A stretch of 64,000 bases of DNA from Marsupella aquatica (lineage: Eukaryota; Marchantiophyta): the NCBI GenBank assembly GCA_973895155.1, contig OZ316894.1:16058001-16122000 (forward strand). Direction: 5' to 3'. The notes beneath the pieces are model-generated. The model saw only the letters and a list, made by a program, of their open reading frames with translations. It searched no databases and was not told the DNA's origin. Shown here in pieces: positions 60,681-64,000 of the stretch. The position numbers were made by a program, and so were the translations under genes. Positions within the stretch are counted from its first letter, which is position 1. Each line of letters opens with the position of its first letter.

Positions 60681-63600
60681 TTAGGGGCCCTTGAAGATTT
60701 TGCGATTGGCCAAGGGCTGCAGAGGTCTCTGCAATTTTTCAGAAGGTTGAAGAGAACGTTATCAATTCAAGTCTACAGCCAGCAAGGAAAACCAGAACGC
60801 AAATTTCGAACTCTTCTCAGAGCAGGCCAACCATTTCAAAAAGATCATACACAAACTGTAAACAGACGAAAGGAAGCAGAACAATCTCCCCCAATCCCTC
60901 AAGCACTTCTCGAAAGCAGATGTAATCCAACCCGTCAACCACTCAACGTCATTCCATTGGACTACCAAGTAGTTGAAAGGGATGATAGTAAACAATGATC
61001 CTCAAATCGAAGACGAGAATGTAACAGCACCTGCCAGTTTCACTCAGAACCAGAGGCATCATAACCAACTATACTGGACAACCCAAAGCCATCCGTCGCA
61101 GCAATAACCAGGTGGCTAAATAGGCCAAAATAGAGGAGGGACCAATCAGTGGCTTTCAGTTTCACCCAGTATCCATAATGAATATGGTTGTGCAGGAGAT
61201 AGCAGTGTCTGCACAAACCCAGGTTAGAGAGATTACCGAATTGAAGGCAAGCGAGTGTCCATCCCCGGAAAAGCGCATGAAGTCAACAACTTGAGAACTG
61301 TTGATCTTCAATGGTGTATCTGGCATTCATAGATGGAACAATCAATGGCTCCGTGACTTTTGTGCAGCTCAACTGTACAACAACTCACGAACTTCGCCAG
61401 TATGTACGAAGCTTCTTGCTCTGATACACTGCAAGTCAGACACTGGCATACAATCCAAAGACTGAGCATTTCTCAAACAATAGGGAGTGAGAACTGCCGA
61501 CAAAAGTTGTAAGACCTTCTGAAAGGCTTACCGAGAACAAACCAATCCACACCCTCTGAGCAGGGAGGTGTAGTCAGTGAACCACCATAATGGACATAGC
61601 CTCTAGAGCCAACCTGCATAGAATGGACTTTAACATCAAAACCGGCAGAATTACTACCTTAGAGAACGGCCAGAATGACAAGGAGTCTTTAACCCTGGGA
61701 ATGATTGTACCAAATATAATTTTTTAAACCTGAGAAGTATAGTCATTTTCAACTAAACTTGTTACCTTTGGACTAGGAGGAAGGAGGAAACTTGGAGAAA
61801 CCTTGATTGGTGTATCCCTATATCACACAAAATTAAGGCGTCAGATGTTCCACTAGGTCAAAAATGTCAAATAACGTACCTGTGAATTTGTCTACCAACG
61901 AGGAACACACAAAAACTTACACTGACAAACCATGTTCTTGTGGAACAAAAGCCAGACTTGCGGCAAGACATTTGTTTGGCGAGGCACTTTTGGTTGCATC
62001 CAGCATCACTCTGCAATTACATGAACCCCACAATTAGAACTGTCGTCTTCAAGTTTTCGCAGCTCAAAGTTACATCAAAACAATCACTTTGGCATAGATT
62101 GACGAAGACGTTACCCCACGACAGCAATTTTGGCTGAGATCGGATCACCTGCCACAGCAAATGATCTAACAATGAGCAATTGAATGCTTCCCGTGACTAG
62201 CCATTCTTTTGTAGCATCCTAGAATGTCTTGAATGATTCTAGAAAGACTCCCATCGAGAAACATACCAAACGACTATGGCTCAATAATTCAAGAACAGGC
62301 AGTTAAGCCTACCAGATGTTGAAGTGTCCAAGGACTAGAAACTTTTGACGGGGTGATTGCCTCAAACTTTTGCCTATGTTGGCTGAATCAGAATACCATA
62401 GCCTCCAGCCCCCACCTCCCAGAAATCCTTTTGAGTGTTTCCAAACAATTGACTGTCTGTCACGCTCAGCGCTAATTCCAATTTAATTTTAAGTCTTGCT
62501 TCTAGAGCTGACTAGGGAGTCTCTACTTTCAGCTAGCTCCATCCTTGGTTCCTTCACGAAGAGCAATTCTTTCGGCAGACACGACAATTTAGAGCCCCCT
62601 TTGAGACCATTGACTTGCCACAATGAAAATGGGGAGAAGGTGAGGAAAGAATGAGATGGGCATACGATGTACCAAGTGGGCCTCCATTGGATAGCGCTCT
62701 CCATCAAACGCATGCTCTGAAGGTGCATGAAAGTGAAATTGCAGTAGTTGCAACGTCTGACCTCTGACTCTCAGAAAGTTGTTCGCCTTCCCAAAACTGA
62801 CCTGGACCAAAGATGATAGTTGATTCCTCGGAACAGGTCATAAAAGCACAACATGCTATCCGAAACGAACGGTACCCCAATTTGCATGGAGAGTTCCACA
62901 GGTCAATCTGGATTAAACCTTAAATGAATAGAGGCCACGATCAACAAATGTTGCTCTCCTGTAGCCATCCTTTCTCCATGTAATTGACGACGAGGCAATC
63001 ACACAAAGGCTACAGTAGGACGGACCTGAATGGTACCGTGACCGGTGTTCTTTACGGAGACAATGCTGGGCGAATAAACGAAGTTCAGCACTCCCAGGGA
63101 TCCACCATCTTCGGTGTTGCTCGAGGTGATGTCCACGGGAGATTGCTTGGATCCGCTTTTGCACGTTCCTGTCCACATTGCAGGCCCACAGGGCCCTCCA
63201 TAGTCCCAATCCTCCGCTGCTGCAGCTTCCTCACACATCCTGCAGCACCCTAAGCCTGACCAGAGAGTGGACCCCCCTAACAGCAAGGCTCCCCTTCTTC
63301 CCCAATTTCGACCAGTAGGATGGAGGTTGCGGGCTTCATCGCTCGTCTCATAATGAGCCTTCGCCTCAGTTTCACCTCCTAATTTGCTTGCATTGACTGC
63401 TGTACCTCCTCCCCCGCTAGGAATTTTTCCCATGGGTCCCTCTTCTCTTGAGGCCCTACCTGAGTTTCTAGAGCAGGTTGTTAGAATCAGATTGTGGCTT
63501 GCAACCATTCGAGTTCTTTGTGCAGAACACACGGCTCGTCGTCCAAGATTCTGTGTCTTCAAGCTGGTTAAGAAATTGTGCCCAGAAGGAATCCCTAGTC

Positions 63601-63748
63601 TCAAACAATTGCCAGCATTTCTCGAGTACATTGAGGAGGGACTCCAAGAACGGTTCGCTTGCATTTGTGCCAATGCAGGCAGGATTCCACAGTTTGAGCG
63701 AGCGACAATTCTGCAGGATAAGTGACGATGGCCTATATCTACTGCCAT
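60681..63748 (-). CDS. Alpha carbonic anhydrase with probable thylakoid-lumen targeting
   Basis: The enzyme interconverts CO2 and bicarbonate. Exon 1 (63026-63748, start ATG at 63748) holds a long N-terminal extension and then the alpha-CA start EDWDYGGPCGPAMWTGTCKS and KQSPVDI. Exon 2 (62666-62801) has LLQFHFHAPSEH and EAHLVH, which supply the three zinc His. A probable exon near 61935-62008 carries NKCLAASLAFVPQEHG. Exon 61532-61613 has GGSLTTPPCSEGVDWFVL with the substrate-pocket TTPPC box. Exon 61237-61289 reads VVDFMRFSGDGHSLAFNS and the last, 60681-60728, RPLQPLANRKIFKGP and stop. Phases agree for the exons with exact borders except across the middle part (61614-62665) and about ten residues after WFVL, which I could not place. 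The first 110 residues are Ser/Arg-rich like a plastid transit peptide; RNWGRRGALLLGGSTLW (RR at about 151-152) followed by a short hydrophobic stretch and AAAAE resembles a twin-arginine lumen signal, as in the Chlamydomonas CAH3 type. Confidence 0.88.
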
Positions 63749-64000
63749 GGAGGCGAAGTAGCACACAACACCGTGAGGTTCACTGCATTGCTGCTAAAGC
63801 GTCATGAAGTCCTGCGCCTTCCAAAGCGTGATGAATTGGGTTCAAATGCTGACTGCTGCTCTAACTGCTCAAGAAGACGATCATGATGGTGATACTGTAG
63901 CCAGGAGCTGATTTCTGGATATGGCGACAATGCGGTCATAATCCGATACACTTCTCTGGAGGGTTTGTGTTCACGAGGTCAATTTGTGGTGACAATCACG
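63749..64000. other. Upstream flank of the carbonic anhydrase gene
   Basis: These last 250 bases must include leader or promoter sequence of the leftward carbonic anhydrase gene. I see no clear regulatory motif and no further gene. Confidence 0.4.

Noticed and set aside
61389-61420. Possible 32-nt carbonic anhydrase exon (EQEASYILAKF)
   Set aside because: Good splice sites, but its end phase does not fit the clearly conserved exon at 61237-61289.

Overview
This is a eukaryotic nuclear window, and the gene content is plant: a secretory-pathway dihydropyrimidinase, a bHLH factor with a C-terminal ACT-like fold, an NDR1/HIN1-like LEA_2 membrane protein, a V-ATPase proteolipid, an alpha carbonic anhydrase with what looks like a chloroplast plus thylakoid-lumen transit region, and a Ty1/copia element. 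A many-exon gene of the DZIP1/Iguana family, which elsewhere acts at ciliary basal bodies, points to a plant with swimming sperm (bryophyte, lycophyte, fern or streptophyte alga) rather than a flowering plant. Gene density of about one per 10 kb and introns of roughly 70-900 bp would fit a liverwort-like genome, but the species cannot be fixed from sequence alone.

Layout. 1-2143 (-): 5' half of a dihydropyrimidinase gene that runs off the left edge. 2144-11200: gene-poor, with a LINE relic (about 4980-5850), AT-rich DNA and two copies of a MITE-like repeat. 12405-14628 (+): four-exon bHLH gene. 14650-23090: tandem repeats, a possible LTR/PBS relic and a solo LTR (17662-18005). 23094-23840 (-): LEA_2/NHL gene. 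23850-28300: tandem duplications, no convincing gene. 28330-41075 (-): DZIP1-like gene, about 26 exons. 41100-45870: no convincing gene, a composite minisatellite. 45876-46376 (-): V-ATPase subunit c. 47608-58780 (-): copia element with LTRs, PBS, PPT and near-identical 5-bp target duplications, broken by stops and frameshifts and carrying a 4.3-kb nested insertion (51156-55456) with an unrecognised, decayed coding region. 58790-60680: no gene. 60681-63748 (-): alpha carbonic anhydrase.

The host genes are unrelated single units; no operon or gene cluster is visible. The most notable items are the DZIP1-like gene (with a required 8-nt micro-exon and an atypical zinc finger), the nested insertion with its orphan reading frame and repeated G-run/TTAAA/C-run boxes, and the twin-arginine-type lumen targeting region of the carbonic anhydrase. 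All splice models were built by eye from reading frame, GT/AG sites and phase.
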